Notes: generated by a model not told the origin, from the letters alone. Positions 8,846 to 18,576 are shown, counted from the stretch's first letter. The stretch is DNA of 64,000 nucleotides from Aquicoccus porphyridii (GCF_008369105.1 NZ_VINQ01000004.1:237437-301436); one strand, 5' to 3'. Translations and numbers: made by a program.

Positions 8846-9460
8846 TTAGGCACTCCGCGCGCCCCGGTCAACGGGGAAACGCGCCGCCAGATCGGCCATC
8901 GCCGCCGCATCCGCATCACATACCGGCCCTGCCCCCCATGGCCGAAACCGCAACCGGAACGCCTCAAGGATCATGTCATCGGCCACATCCCCAACCGGAT
9001 AACCGAACCGCGCCGCATCTCTCGCGAAATCCCCCGGCGCCGCCCGCCCGGGCCACACGCTCACCCCCTGCAACGCCAGCCGCGCCCAATCGAACCGGCG
9101 CCCCGGATCGCCCTTGCGCCCCGGTGCCATGTCGGAATGGCCGATCACCCGTTCGGGCGGAATCCGCCAGCGCCCCATGATCCCGCGCATCACCCCTTCC
9201 AGCGCCGCCATCTGCGGCTCGGGAAACGGGTGGTCGCCGCGATTGGCCAGCTCGATCCCGATCGAGCGGGAATTGACGTCCCTGACATCGCCCCAGCGTC
9301 CCGCACCCGCATGCCAGGCGCGCGCCTCCTCGTCGATCATTTGCCAGACGCGCCCACGCTCACAGATCAGGTAATGCGCCGACACCTCGGCCGCGGAATC
9401 GCACAGCCGGTCCAGCGCCGCCTCCGCGCTCTCCATCGCGGTATAATGAATCACCACCAT
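8846..9460 (-). CDS. N-acetylmuramoyl-L-alanine amidase, AmpD-like
   Basis: Zinc amidase that cleaves anhydro-muropeptides during peptidoglycan recycling. Zn ligands are recognisable: the His in VVIHYTAM, then GHSDMAPGRKGDPG with the second His and the Asp. The listed start is the first ATG, but upstream codons in the same frame read WHPSPNCGPRRAGARPD, which is the normal start of this family, with no ATG, GTG or TTG before the preceding gene's stop at 9532. The true start may be a CTG near 9535 overlapping that stop, or this copy has lost its start codon. No Shine-Dalgarno precedes 9460. Confidence 0.85.
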   Translation of the reverse strand: MVVIHYTAMESAEAALDRLCDSAAEVSAHYLICERGRVWQMIDEEARAWHAGAGRWGDVRDVNSRSIGIELANRGDHPFPEPQMAALEGVMRGIMGRWRIPPERVIGHSDMAPGRKGDPGRRFDWARLALQGVSVWPGRAAPGDFARDAARFGYPVGDVADDMILEAFRLRFRPWGAGPVCDADAAAMADLAARFPVDRGARSA

Positions 9461-9531
9461 GTCGGGCCGGGCCCCTGCACGCCGTGGCCCGCAATTGGGC
9501 GAAGGATGCCAGACCGGACCCGCCAGCGGGA

Positions 9532-10248
9532 TCAGTTCCCGCGAACCTTGCGAAACGGCGCCGGGTCCCAGTCACAGGCATAACCATCGCCATCGGGATC
9601 GAGCCCCAGCCGGTCGCGCTGCGGCCCGCCCTTTTCAAGGAACTCCAGTTGCGCCAGGTCGGGCGAAGGATACTTGGCGCAATTGCGCTCATAGCGCGCC
9701 TGCGCGTTGAGCCCGCCACGCCGATACTGGCTCTGGCCCTTGGGATGCGAGGTCGAAAGCGCATATCGCACGATATTGGGCCCGCTCGCGCCACTGCGCG
9801 ACGGCAGGGCAGTCGGCGGAATCACCCTGTATTGTGCCTGCTGCTGGCGTCGCAACTGGGCATCATCCTCGATCGTTCGCTCCGCATCCACCGCGCTGAA
9901 ATCATTCTCGCGCGAAATGCCCGACGGATCGTTGATGACCTCCGGCGGCGGGTTGGACGCGCTGGCCTGCAGCGGCGCCTCCCCCGAATTCGCCCGCGTG
10001 GCATCGAGAACCGCGCGCGCATCCGCGGCGACATCCGCCCCCGCGTCGGTCGATGTGCCCGACAGCGGCGCGCTCGTCACCCCCTGCGCCGGGGGCAGGG
10101 CCTGCCCGGTCAGTTCCGCATCACGGACCGCCTCAAGCTCGATGTATTCCGAGTAATCGCCAAATCCCACCCCGGCCCCGCTGTCCGGGATCGAAGGCTC
10201 ACAGGCCGCCAGCGCCACAAACGCCGCACCACAAAGGAAAAACCGCAT
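9532..10248 (-). CDS. Excalibur-domain lipoprotein
   Basis: 238-residue exported lipoprotein. The N-terminus MRFFLCGAAFVALAAC ends in a lipobox with Cys16. The middle is Ala/Asp/Ser-rich and probably disordered. The C-terminal 35 residues hold an Excalibur Ca2+-binding loop, DPDGDGYACDWDP. Start ATG 10248 was chosen for the signal peptide; the frame extends upstream without function. It lies 35 bp after gatA and directly before the amidase on the same strand, so cell-envelope work is plausible. Confidence 0.78.
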   Translation of the reverse strand: MRFFLCGAAFVALAACEPSIPDSGAGVGFGDYSEYIELEAVRDAELTGQALPPAQGVTSAPLSGTSTDAGADVAADARAVLDATRANSGEAPLQASASNPPPEVINDPSGISRENDFSAVDAERTIEDDAQLRRQQQAQYRVIPPTALPSRSGASGPNIVRYALSTSHPKGQSQYRRGGLNAQARYERNCAKYPSPDLAQLEFLEKGGPQRDRLGLDPDGDGYACDWDPAPFRKVRGN

Positions 10249-10283
10249 GTTCAGACCCTGCCACATTGAATTGCCCGCGGTTA

Positions 10284-11771
10284 TTACCACCATTTCCCGG
10301 GCTTGGCCACAAACCCGGCCGCCTGTTCCAGCGCATAGGCGCCATTCAGCAGATCGCCCTCTTCCCATGGCCGCCCGATGAGCTGCAGACCCAGGGGCAG
10401 CCCCTGCTTGTCGAGCCCCGCGGGCACCGCGATCCCCGGCAACCCGGCGAGGTTCACCGTGACCGTGAACACGTCGTTGAGATACATCGCCACCGGATCG
10501 GCATCGCTCATCTCGCCCAGGCCAAAGGCCGCGCTCGGCGTGGCGGGCGTCAGGATCGCGTCGATCCCAGCGGCGAACACCTCCTCGAAATCGCGCTTGA
10601 TCAGCGTGCGCACCTTGCGCGCACGGTTGTAATAGGCGTCATAGAACCCTGCCGACAACACGTAGGTGCCCACCATCACCCGACGCTGCACTTCGGGGCC
10701 AAAGCCTTCGGCGCGAGTCTTTTCGTACATCTCGGTAATGCCGTCCCCCTGGGCGAGCTTGGCGCGATGGCCATAGCGCACCCCGTCATAACGCGCGAGG
10801 TTCGACGACGCCTCGGCCGGCGCGATCACGTAATAGGCGGGCAGCGCATATTTCGTGTGCGGCAGGCTGATATCCACCATCTCGGCCCCCGCATCCTCCA
10901 GCATCCGCTGCCCCTCGGCCCAGAGCGCCTCGATCTCGTCGGGCATGCCATCCATCCGGTATTCGCGCGGGATACCGATCTTCTTGCCGCGAATGTCGCC
11001 GGTCAGCATCGCCTCGAAATCCGGCACCGGCAAATCGACGCTGGTCGAATCCTTCGGGTCATGCCCGCACATCGCCTCAAGCATGATCGCCGCATCGCGC
11101 ACCGATCTGGTCATCGGCCCGGCCTGGTCGAGCGACGAGGCAAAGGCCACGATCCCCCAGCGCGAACAGCGCCCATAGGTCGGCTTGATGCCGGTGATCC
11201 CGGTAAACGCCGCGGGCTGGCGGATCGACCCGCCAGTGTCGGTGCCGGTCGCCGCGAGGCACAGATCGGCCGCCACCGCCGCCGCCGAGCCGCCCGACGA
11301 CCCACCGGGCGTGAGCGGCGCGTCGTCATTGCCGCGCCGCCACGGGTTGACCGCGTTGCCGTAGACGCTCGTCTCGTTGCTTGACCCCATGGCGAACTCG
11401 TCCATGTTGAGCTTGCCCAGCATCACCGCGCCCGCATCGAACAGGTTCTGCGTCACCGTCGATTCATACTCCGGCCGGAACCCGTCAAGGATCTTCGATC
11501 CGGCCTGCGATGGCACACCGCGCGTGCAAAAGAGATCCTTGATCCCCAGCGGAATCCCGCACATCGCGGGCGCATCCCCCGCCTTGATCCGCGCATCCGC
11601 CGCGCGCGCCTGCTCGAGCGCGATCTCGGGCGTGTGGTGGACAAAGGCGTTCAGGGCTCCTGCCCCCTCGACCGCCGCAAGGCAGGCCTCGGTCAACTCC
11701 ACGCTCGTCACCTCGCCCGCGCGCAATGCATCGCGCGCCGCCGCGATCTTCATGCCGTTCAATTCAGCCAT
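10284..11771 (-). CDS. gatA: Asp-tRNA(Asn)/Glu-tRNA(Gln) amidotransferase subunit A
   Basis: 495-residue amidase subunit of GatCAB, which converts Glu-tRNA(Gln) to Gln-tRNA(Gln). The amidase signature [18 protein letters not shown] with the catalytic Ser pair, the catalytic Lys in [10 protein letters not shown], and [12 protein letters not shown] are all intact. The ATG at 11771 overlaps the gatC stop as ATGA; the GTG at 11774 is the alternative. gatB is not in the window. Confidence 0.97.
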   Translation of the reverse strand: MAELNGMKIAAARDALRAGEVTSVELTEACLAAVEGAGALNAFVHHTPEIALEQARAADARIKAGDAPAMCGIPLGIKDLFCTRGVPSQAGSKILDGFRPEYESTVTQNLFDAGAVMLGKLNMDEFAMGSSNETSVYGNAVNPWRRGNDDAPLTPGGSSGGSAAAVAADLCLAATGTDTGGSIRQPAAFTGITGIKPTYGRCSRWGIVAFASSLDQAGPMTRSVRDAAIMLEAMCGHDPKDSTSVDLPVPDFEAMLTGDIRGKKIGIPREYRMDGMPDEIEALWAEGQRMLEDAGAEMVDISLPHTKYALPAYYVIAPAEASSNLARYDGVRYGHRAKLAQGDGITEMYEKTRAEGFGPEVQRRVMVGTYVLSAGFYDAYYNRARKVRTLIKRDFEEVFAAGIDAILTPATPSAAFGLGEMSDADPVAMYLNDVFTVTVNLAGLPGIAVPAGLDKQGLPLGLQLIGRPWEEGDLLNGAYALEQAAGFVAKPGKWW

Positions 11772-12058
11772 CACTCGACCACCTTCGGTACCGCGAAAAA
11801 CCCTTCGCGCGCATCCGGCGCGTTCGACAAGACCTTCTTTTGCATGCCGCCATCCGTCACCACGTCCTCGCGCCGCTTCAATCGCATCGGCGTCACCGAC
11901 ACCATCGGCTCGACCCCCTCGACATCCACCTCACCCAGTTGCTCGATAAAGCCCAGCACGGCATTGAACTCCCCGGCCAACGCCTCCAGCCGGTCATCGT
12001 CCACCCTGATCCGGGCAAGCTTGGCCACCTTCGCGGCGGTTTCCTTGTCGATCGACAT
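11771..12058 (-). CDS. gatC: Asp-tRNA(Asn)/Glu-tRNA(Gln) amidotransferase subunit C
   Basis: 95-residue small subunit that wraps around GatA and GatB. The sequence starts [19 protein letters not shown] and ends [12 protein letters not shown], both family hallmarks. First gene of the gatCA unit. The promoter must lie in the 250 bp up to 12308, shared with the divergent UPF0173 gene. Confidence 0.96.
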   Translation of the reverse strand: MSIDKETAAKVAKLARIRVDDDRLEALAGEFNAVLGFIEQLGEVDVEGVEPMVSVTPMRLKRREDVVTDGGMQKKVLSNAPDAREGFFAVPKVVE

Positions 12059-12149
12059 GCGCGACTCCTGCGAAATTCCTTGCCCCGGCTCTTAGCGCCC
12101 ACGCCGCCCGGCTTCAAGACAATGCGGCCCTTCCGGCATCGCCCCGCCT

Positions 12150-12183
12150 TTCATCTTGCCCCAAATACTCCCGCCGGAGGCAC
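12150..12183 (+). repeat. Dispersed CTTGCC...ACTCCCGCCGGAGG repeat, copy 1
   Basis: TTCATCTTGCCCCAAATACT followed by CCCGCCGGAGGCAC, in the gatC/UPF0173 spacer. A near-identical inverted copy lies at 48897-48931 and a degenerate one at 45872-45893. Confidence 0.7.
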
Positions 12184-12308
12184 CCTGCGGGACGGTGGGC
12201 GGGGCGACGCGCCTGCGCGAGCGCCGTCACGCCGTCCGCTGCCACTGGCACAGCGCCCCACAGATGTTATCCTGCCCCCGACCACACGAACCCCAAGGGA
12301 GGCATTTC

Positions 12309-13001
12309 ATGAACATCATCTGGCTCGGACACGGCTCATGGCGCATCGAAACCGGCGGACAGGTCCTGCTGATCGATCCGTGGCTCACCGGCAACCCGCT
12401 CCTGCCCGAAGAGCGCCACGACGAGGCGGTCAAGGGCGCGACCCATATCCTGCTCACCCATTGCCATTTCGATCACGTCGCCGATCTCCTGTCGCTCTGC
12501 CACAAGCTCGGCGTTCCCGCCTATGGCCAATACGACATCATGAGCCATTACGCAGAGAACGAAGGCATCGAGGCGGTGGGCTTCAACAAGGGCGGCACCG
12601 TCGATCTCAACGGGATCAAGGTCTCGATGGTCCCGGCCTCGCATTCCAACAGCTTCGCCACGCCCGAAGGCCCGCGCGGCGCCGGCTCCGAGGTGGGCTT
12701 CATGATCGCCGCCGAAGGCCACGTGATCTATGCCTCGGGCGACACCGACATCATGGCCGACATGGATTGGATGGGCGACTATTACAAACCCGATATCGGT
12801 ATTCTCTCGGCCGGCGGGCATTTCACCATGGACATGAAGGGCGCGGCCTATGCCGCCAGGCGCTATTTCAACTTCAAGACGGTGATCCCCGGCCATTACC
12901 GCACCTTCCCGCTCCTCGAACAGGACGCCTCCGGCCTCGCCGCGGGCCTGCCCGGCGTGAACGTGATCGAACCGCAAGTGCTCGAACCGATCACGATCTG
13001 A
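12309..13001 (+). CDS. UPF0173 metal-dependent hydrolase (metallo-beta-lactamase fold)
   Basis: 230-residue cytosolic hydrolase. The metal signature LTHCHFDHVADL is near residue 53, with further ligands in SHSNSF and GDTDIMADM and a final His in IPGHYRTFP. Start ATG 12309 sits behind GGGAGG (12297-12302). Members of this family are stand-alone hydrolases with no assigned substrate. Followed by a GC-rich hairpin. Confidence 0.9.
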   Translation: MNIIWLGHGSWRIETGGQVLLIDPWLTGNPLLPEERHDEAVKGATHILLTHCHFDHVADLLSLCHKLGVPAYGQYDIMSHYAENEGIEAVGFNKGGTVDLNGIKVSMVPASHSNSFATPEGPRGAGSEVGFMIAAEGHVIYASGDTDIMADMDWMGDYYKPDIGILSAGGHFTMDMKGAAYAARRYFNFKTVIPGHYRTFPLLEQDASGLAAGLPGVNVIEPQVLEPITI

Positions 13002-13011
13002 GATATCAGGC

Positions 13012-13041
13012 CGCCGCGCCCCGGCAAATCGGGGCGCGGCG
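13012..13041 (+). terminator. GC-rich hairpin, possible terminator
   Basis: Perfect 12-bp stem CGCCGCGCCCCG / CGGGGCGCGGCG with a 6-nt loop, 10 bp after the UPF0173 stop. No T run follows, so intrinsic termination is uncertain. Confidence 0.5.
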
Positions 13042-13050
13042 TGCCGTTCC

Positions 13051-13064
13051 ATGATCTGAATCAA
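13051..13064 (+). promoter_or_regulatory. FNR/DNR-type operator
   Basis: ATGATCTGAATCAA matches the FNR-family box TTGAT-N4-ATCAA with one mismatch. It is centred about 60 bp upstream of the Crp/Fnr-family gene it precedes, an arrangement expected for autoregulation or control by FnrL. Confidence 0.6.
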
Positions 13065-13116
13065 AGCCCGGACCCTCCGGATCGTGCAACCTGACCCTGC
13101 GAACAGGAGGCACGGA

Positions 13117-13821
13117 ATGGAAACCCTTATGGCGGCCGCGGCATCACGATGCCCGGTCCTATCACAAGCATCCGCAGCGTCGCGCGAGACGCTCATGCGT
13201 CACGCGCTCTTGCGCCATGTCGAGCGGGGCACATGCATCTTCAGTCATGGGGCTGCGGCCGAAAGCGGCTATATCCTCATGGGGGGCTGGATAAAAATCA
13301 CCCGAACCCAGCCCTGCGGCGCGATCAGCATCCTGACGCTGCACGCCCCCGGCGAAACCTTCGGCTTTGCCGACAGCATCCGCAGGCTTCCACGTAGCGC
13401 CACGGCCGAGGCCGCCACCGACTGCACCATTCTGTCGGTTTCGGCGCGCTCGATCTGCCAGACCATGCGCAGCGATTCGAGCTTCGGAAATGCCATCCTC
13501 AGCCACTCTTTCCAGCAGAACGACTCGCTCCTGCAACAACTCGAAGCCCTCAAGATATTTTCCGGCATCCAGCGTCTGGCCTGCTTCCTCCTGCGCCATG
13601 CCAAACCCGGGAACGGGCGGCACATCGTCCGGCTGCCGTTCCACAAGCATCTCGTCGCCCATTACCTTGGCCTCAAACCGGAAAGCCTGTCGCGCAGTCT
13701 TGCCAAGTTGAAAGAGTACGGCGTTCGCACAGTTCCCGACGGGATCGAGATTTCCAACCCCGGGGCCCTCGAAGCGCTGATCGGCGAAACGTCCGATATC
13801 CGGCATCGCGAAATCGCCTGA
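13117..13821 (+). CDS. Crp/Fnr-family transcriptional regulator
   Basis: 234-residue regulator with an N-terminal cyclic-nucleotide-binding-like beta roll (residues about 25-130), a long dimerisation helix, and a C-terminal winged helix with HLVAHYLGLKPESLSRSLAKL. The ETLSR-type recognition helix (here PESLSRSLAKL) is that of FNR/DNR proteins binding TTGAT-N4-ATCAA. The N-terminal Cys cluster of oxygen-sensing FNR is absent (only isolated Cys near residues 12 and 40), so a DNR/NnrR-like NO or heme sensor is more likely. AGGAGG at 13105-13110 fixes ATG 13117. Confidence 0.87.
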   Translation: METLMAAAASRCPVLSQASAASRETLMRHALLRHVERGTCIFSHGAAAESGYILMGGWIKITRTQPCGAISILTLHAPGETFGFADSIRRLPRSATAEAATDCTILSVSARSICQTMRSDSSFGNAILSHSFQQNDSLLQQLEALKIFSGIQRLACFLLRHAKPGNGRHIVRLPFHKHLVAHYLGLKPESLSRSLAKLKEYGVRTVPDGIEISNPGALEALIGETSDIRHREIA

Positions 13822-13979
13822 CCGGCAGCCCCCATCAATGACAAGCCCGGCACCCATGCACACGACGTGGGCGCAAGGGCACGACCGATTTCCGAAATTG
13901 CATGGAGACTTGCCAGCGCATTGCGATTTGCGTCAAAGGTGCACAACCCATCCGTTCAGCCATGGCGAAGGGAAACAGG

Positions 13980-14666
13980 ATGCCGGCCGAGGGCCCAGAG
14001 AACCCTGAGAACACCGCGACATCCGCGGGCCGCTCCCAAAAGGGCGAAAGCACATCGCGCGCCATCGTGCGCGATGTCGTGAAAGGTCTCTACGAGGGCC
14101 GATACGTGGCCGGCCAGCGCCTCGTCGAACCCGACCTCATGGCCCACTACAACGTCAGCCGCAGCACAGTCCGCGAAGCCCTGAAAGAGCTCGGTTCCGA
14201 GGGCATTGTCGAGATTGCCGCCTTCCGTGGCGCGCAGATCCGCAAACTGACCCGCGCCGAGGCGGCCAACCTGTTTTCCATAACCGAGGTCATTCTCGGG
14301 CTCGCCGCCCGGCAGGCCGCCCAGAACATCGACGCGCCCGGTGCGCGCGAAAAGATCGAGGGCCTGTTTCGCGCGATGTCCGATTACCACGACGAAGACG
14401 GCCCTTTCGGCTTCCTGCTGCGGCGCAACCGCTATTTCCGCCAACTGGTCACGATCAGCGGCAACGCGGAAATCCACCGCATCCTGCCCCGCCTTCAGGT
14501 GCATCTGATCCGCAACCGTCTCGCGGTTCCGCCAACCGAACGGATCGAAGGCTATCGCCAGATCACCCGGGCGGTTCTGGCAGGCGACGCCATCGCCGCG
14601 GAAGAGGCCGCGCGCGAATATGTCCGGAAGACGGCGGCCTGCATCCTGCCGCATTTCCCGGAGTAA
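13980..14666 (+). CDS. GntR-family transcriptional regulator (FCD domain)
   Basis: About 228 residues: an N-terminal winged helix with VEPDLMAHYNVSRSTVREALKELGSEGIVE, then an all-helical FCD ligand-binding domain with metal/ligand-site residues in the RNRYFRQL and RLQVHLIRNRL stretches. The ATG at 13980 has the best ribosome site (GAAGGGA, 6 nt upstream); ATGs at 13962 and 13902 are in frame. It lies 140 bp from the convergent acyl-CoA carboxylase genes and may regulate catabolism, but the effector is unknown. Confidence 0.87.
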   Translation: MPAEGPENPENTATSAGRSQKGESTSRAIVRDVVKGLYEGRYVAGQRLVEPDLMAHYNVSRSTVREALKELGSEGIVEIAAFRGAQIRKLTRAEAANLFSITEVILGLAARQAAQNIDAPGAREKIEGLFRAMSDYHDEDGPFGFLLRRNRYFRQLVTISGNAEIHRILPRLQVHLIRNRLAVPPTERIEGYRQITRAVLAGDAIAAEEAAREYVRKTAACILPHFPE

Positions 14667-14808
14667 CCGGCCCCGCCTCAGGCCCCACGCCCCTCCGGCG
14701 GGCGTTTTTCAAGCAAGGCACGCGCCGCTTCGTCACCGCACGCCGCGCATCGACCCGGATCGCCAGTCAGGATCACCTCGTTGACCACCCCGCCCCCGAT
14801 ACCCTCCG

Positions 14809-16767
14809 TCATTCCGCCTCGATCTCCACCAGAACAGCATGGGTGCTGACCTGCATACCCTTGTCCACGTTCACCGCCGCCACCCGGCCCGCCACGGGGC
14901 TGGCATGGGCATGTTCCATCTTCATCGCCTCGATCACCAGCAATGTCTGACCGGCGGCAACCATATCTCCCACGGCGACATCCACCGACACGACATTGCC
15001 GTTCATCGTGGCGCGCAGCTTGCCATCACCGCCCGCCATCTGCGCGGTCACGCCGGGCTGATAGGTCAGGTCGGTGAAATCAAAACACCACACCCCGCTC
15101 TGGCCCCCGCTCTGAATCGTCACGCCGCCCGCCCCGGTCACCAGCGTTGCCACCCGCTCCGCGCCATCCGTCTCGAACCGGACACGGTGCCCCAGCGCCT
15201 CGATCAGCCGCAATCCGATCGGCTCATGACCTTCCATCTCGACATGGCAGACCCCGCCGCCACGCACCTGAACCCTCGGCTGATACTCGACCTCACCCCG
15301 CGACAGGCGCAGGGGGGCGAAAAACCCGTGGGTCAGCCGCGTCCCCGACCCCGCCCGCAACAGCGCGGCGGCGATCATCGCGGCACGGGCCTCGCCCCCT
15401 GCCCCGGCGACGGTCAACGCATCGCCTTGATCCGCCGCAAAGCCGGTGGTCGCCGCGCCCGCCGCAAAGACCGGATGCGCGAGGCACGCGCCAAGGAAAT
15501 CCTTGTTGGTCCGCACCCCCATCGCCACGCTCTCCTGCAACCCCGCAATCAACCTGCGCCGCGCATCCTCGCGCGTGGGCCCATGCGCGATCAGCTTTGC
15601 AATCATCGAATCGTAATAGGGCGGCACCTCCGCACCGCTCTTCAACCCGTGATCCACACGGACGGAATCGGCAGGCTGCCACAGGGCCAGCCGCCCGCTT
15701 TGCGGCATGAACCCCGCCTCGGGGTCTTCCGCGCAAAGCCGCAGCTCGATCGCGTGGCCGTCAAAGGTCACATCCTCCTGCTCCAGCCGCAAAGGCTCGC
15801 CCGCCGCCACGCGCAATTGCATCTCCACAAGGTCCAGCCCGGTGATCGCCTCGGTCACCGGATGTTCGACCTGAAGCCTTGTGTTCATTTCCATGAAATA
15901 GAAATTCCCCTCGGCATCGAGCAGGTATTCGAACGTCCCTGCCCCCTCGTAACCGATCGCCTTGGCCGCCTCGACCGAGGCCCGGCCCATCTCTGCGCGC
16001 AACGCAGGGCCGACCGCAGGCGACGGCGCCTCCTCGATCAGTTTCTGATGACGCCGCTGGACCGAACAATCCCGCTCGCCCAAATGGATCACGTTGCCAT
16101 GCCGGTCCGCCATGATCTGGATTTCCACGTGGCGCGGATTGATGATCGCCTTTTCCAGGAGCACCACATCATTGCCAAAGGCCGACCGCGCCTCGGATTT
16201 CGCCGATTTCAGACGGTCCAGAAAATCGCCCTCCCCCTCGACAAGACGCATCCCCCGCCCGCCGCCGCCCGCCGTGGCCTTGATCATCACCGGAAAACCG
16301 ATGCGCCGCGCCTCGGTCAACAACCTCTCTTCGCCCTGATCCTCGCCCTGGTAGCCCGGCACACAGGGCACCCCCGCGGCCTCCATCAACGCCTTGGCGC
16401 GGGCCTTGTCGCCCATCGCCCGGATCGCCTCGACCCCCGGCCCCACGAAAACGATCCCCGCCGCCGCACAGGCCGCCGGAAGGTCCGGGTTCTCGGACAG
16501 GAACCCATAGCCGGGATGAATCGCGTCCGCCCCGGTCCTGCGCGCTGCCTCGATGATCGCCTCGATCCGCAGATAGGACTCCCCCGGCGCGGGTTCGCCG
16601 ATGCATACCGCCTCATCGGCCATGCCCACATGCACAGCCTCCGCATCGGCCCGCGAATAGACCGCCACGGTGCCAAACCCCATGCCCCGCGCCGTGCGCA
16701 TCACCCGCACCGCGATCTCGCCCCGGTTGGCCACCAGAAGTTTCGTGAACGGTGTCGGCCCGCGCAT
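14809..16767 (-). CDS. Acyl-CoA carboxylase, biotin carboxylase/BCCP subunit
   Basis: About 652 residues combining ATP-grasp biotin carboxylase (residues 1-450: KLLVANRGEIAVRVMR, KATAGGGGRGMR, MNTRLQVEHPVTE) with a C-terminal biotin carrier domain whose biotinyl lysine lies in VIEAMKMEHAHAS near residue 620. This is the alpha-subunit layout of methylcrotonyl-, geranyl- and propionyl-CoA carboxylases. ATG 16767 follows GGAGAGG; an in-frame GTG at 16788 overlaps the upstream stop and is possible. Works with the carboxyltransferase encoded immediately upstream. Substrate not determinable. Confidence 0.92.
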   Translation of the reverse strand: MRGPTPFTKLLVANRGEIAVRVMRTARGMGFGTVAVYSRADAEAVHVGMADEAVCIGEPAPGESYLRIEAIIEAARRTGADAIHPGYGFLSENPDLPAACAAAGIVFVGPGVEAIRAMGDKARAKALMEAAGVPCVPGYQGEDQGEERLLTEARRIGFPVMIKATAGGGGRGMRLVEGEGDFLDRLKSAKSEARSAFGNDVVLLEKAIINPRHVEIQIMADRHGNVIHLGERDCSVQRRHQKLIEEAPSPAVGPALRAEMGRASVEAAKAIGYEGAGTFEYLLDAEGNFYFMEMNTRLQVEHPVTEAITGLDLVEMQLRVAAGEPLRLEQEDVTFDGHAIELRLCAEDPEAGFMPQSGRLALWQPADSVRVDHGLKSGAEVPPYYDSMIAKLIAHGPTREDARRRLIAGLQESVAMGVRTNKDFLGACLAHPVFAAGAATTGFAADQGDALTVAGAGGEARAAMIAAALLRAGSGTRLTHGFFAPLRLSRGEVEYQPRVQVRGGGVCHVEMEGHEPIGLRLIEALGHRVRFETDGAERVATLVTGAGGVTIQSGGQSGVWCFDFTDLTYQPGVTAQMAGGDGKLRATMNGNVVSVDVAVGDMVAAGQTLLVIEAMKMEHAHASPVAGRVAAVNVDKGMQVSTHAVLVEIEAE

Positions 16768-16784
16768 CGCCCTCTCCTGCCCGC

Positions 16785-18401
16785 TCACGGCCGTGCCACC
16801 GCGAATTGCATCGCGTTGGGTTGCCGCGCCTCGGCCTCCCGCGCGATCTGCATCAGCTCGATCATCAGGTCGCGCGTGTCGCGCGGGTCGATCACGCCGT
16901 CATCCAGCAGCCGCGCCGAGGTGTGAAACGCATCCATCTGCCGGTTGAAATTCTCCACGATCCGCGCCTTCAGCGCATCGAGCTTCACGCGGTCCACCGC
17001 CTCGCCCAGCCGCTCGGCGCGCATCTCCTGCACCACGGCCATCGTGCCCGCCGCCTGTTCGCCGCCCATCACCGCGGTCTTGGCATTGGGCCACGAGAAA
17101 CAGAACCGCGGATGAAACCCGCGCCCGCACATGCCGTAATTCCCCGCCCCGAACGAGGCCCCGCAATAGATGGTGAATTGCGGCACCGTCGCGTTGGTCA
17201 CCGCCTGGATCATCTTCGCACCATGCTTGATGCTGCCCGCCTCCTCATAGCTGCGCCCGACCAAAAACCCGGTCGTGTTGTTGAGGTAAAGGATCGGCGT
17301 GCCCGCCTGGCAACAGGCTTGTATGAAATGCGTCGCCTTGGCCGCGCCGTTGGGGTCAATCGGCCCGTTATTGGTGATGATCCCGATCGGCCAGCCCGCG
17401 ATCTTCGCATTGCCGCACACCGTCGCGGCCCCGTACCGCGCCCCGAACTCGACGAAATCCGAGCCATCGACAACGCGCGCGATCACCTCTTTCATGTCCA
17501 CCGGCTGACGGTGATCCATCGGCATCAGGCCCAGCAATTCCTCGCGGTCATAGGCCGGTTCGTCAAAGGCCCGGTCCACCTCACCCGCCCCGTTCCAGTC
17601 GATATTGGCCATGATCGACCGCGCCAGGCCCAGCGCCTCGCGATCATCCTCGGCCAGGAAATCGCCCAGCCCGGAAATGCCGGTGTGCATCTCGGCCCCG
17701 CCCAGCTCTTCCTCGGTCGCAACCTCCCCGGTCGCGGCCTTCAAAAGCGGCGGCCCGGCCAGAAACGCCCGCGTGCGCCCGCGCACCATGATGATGTAAT
17801 CCGAAAGCCCGGTCTGATAGGCCCCGCCCGCGGTCGAACTGCCATGGGTGATCGTGACCACCGGCAGCCCCGCCGCCGACATCCGCGCGAGGTTGCGGAA
17901 AAGGTTGCCCCCGCGCACGAAATCCTCGACCCGGTAGTCCATCAGGTTCGCACCCGCGCTCTCGACCAGTTGCACATAAGGCAACCGGTTTTCCAACGCG
18001 ATCTCCTGCGCGCGCAATTGCTTGTCGAGCCCCATGGGCTGCAACGCCCCCGCCGCGATGCCCGAATCCGAGGCGTTGATCACACAGCGCACCCCCGAGA
18101 CATAGCCGATCCCGGCAATCACCCCGCCCCCCAGCACCGATGTCTCAAGATCCGCATGATCGAGCCCATACCCCGCCAATTTCGACAACTCGATGAACGG
18201 CCGCCCCGGATCGAGCAAAAGCGCCACCCGGTCGCGTGGCAAAAGCTGGTGGCGTTTCTCGAACCGCGCGCGCGAGCGTTCGGATGCCGCGCGGGTGCGC
18301 CCCTCGATCGCCTCCATCTGCCCCAACAGGTCGAGCATCCCCTCGCGGTTGGCCCGGAAACCCTCTGATTTCGGTGAAACTGTGCTCGCGATCCTGACCA
18401 T
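16785..18401 (-). CDS. Acyl-CoA carboxylase carboxyltransferase subunit
   Basis: 538-residue crotonase-fold carboxyltransferase with separate N and C halves: ASDSGIAAGALQPMG and GSSTAGGAYQTGLSDY in the first, NNGPIDPNGAAKATHF and FGAGNYGMCGRGF in the second. Overall layout matches methylcrotonyl-CoA or geranyl-CoA carboxylase beta subunits more than PccB. It forms an operon with the biotin carboxylase gene, overlapping its possible GTG start by 4 nt. The hydratase and lyase normally found beside leucine-pathway carboxylases are absent, which argues against a classical liu cluster. Confidence 0.9.
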   Translation of the reverse strand: MVRIASTVSPKSEGFRANREGMLDLLGQMEAIEGRTRAASERSRARFEKRHQLLPRDRVALLLDPGRPFIELSKLAGYGLDHADLETSVLGGGVIAGIGYVSGVRCVINASDSGIAAGALQPMGLDKQLRAQEIALENRLPYVQLVESAGANLMDYRVEDFVRGGNLFRNLARMSAAGLPVVTITHGSSTAGGAYQTGLSDYIIMVRGRTRAFLAGPPLLKAATGEVATEEELGGAEMHTGISGLGDFLAEDDREALGLARSIMANIDWNGAGEVDRAFDEPAYDREELLGLMPMDHRQPVDMKEVIARVVDGSDFVEFGARYGAATVCGNAKIAGWPIGIITNNGPIDPNGAAKATHFIQACCQAGTPILYLNNTTGFLVGRSYEEAGSIKHGAKMIQAVTNATVPQFTIYCGASFGAGNYGMCGRGFHPRFCFSWPNAKTAVMGGEQAAGTMAVVQEMRAERLGEAVDRVKLDALKARIVENFNRQMDAFHTSARLLDDGVIDPRDTRDLMIELMQIAREAEARQPNAMQFAVARP

Positions 18402-18576
18402 GGCCGATCCGTGACCCCTCCGTTGGACATCTCGTATCTTATAGGCAGTCGCGGGCGCCGGTGACTTGCGTTCATTCGCTAGCCTGCCGCAGCCGGATTC
18501 ATGGCCCCGACGGCGCCACCCCGAAGCGCCGCCACGTAGCGAAGTGCAGGGTCAGCGGAGACGAGAGCCGCCCGCC

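Noticed and set aside
14839-16926. 695-residue plus-strand open frame
   Set aside because: Antisense to the biotin carboxylase gene; His/Arg/Pro-rich shadow without start signals.
16785-18401. Leucine-degradation (liu) cluster
   Set aside because: The carboxylase pair fits, but isovaleryl-CoA dehydrogenase, methylglutaconyl-CoA hydratase and HMG-CoA lyase genes are not present nearby.
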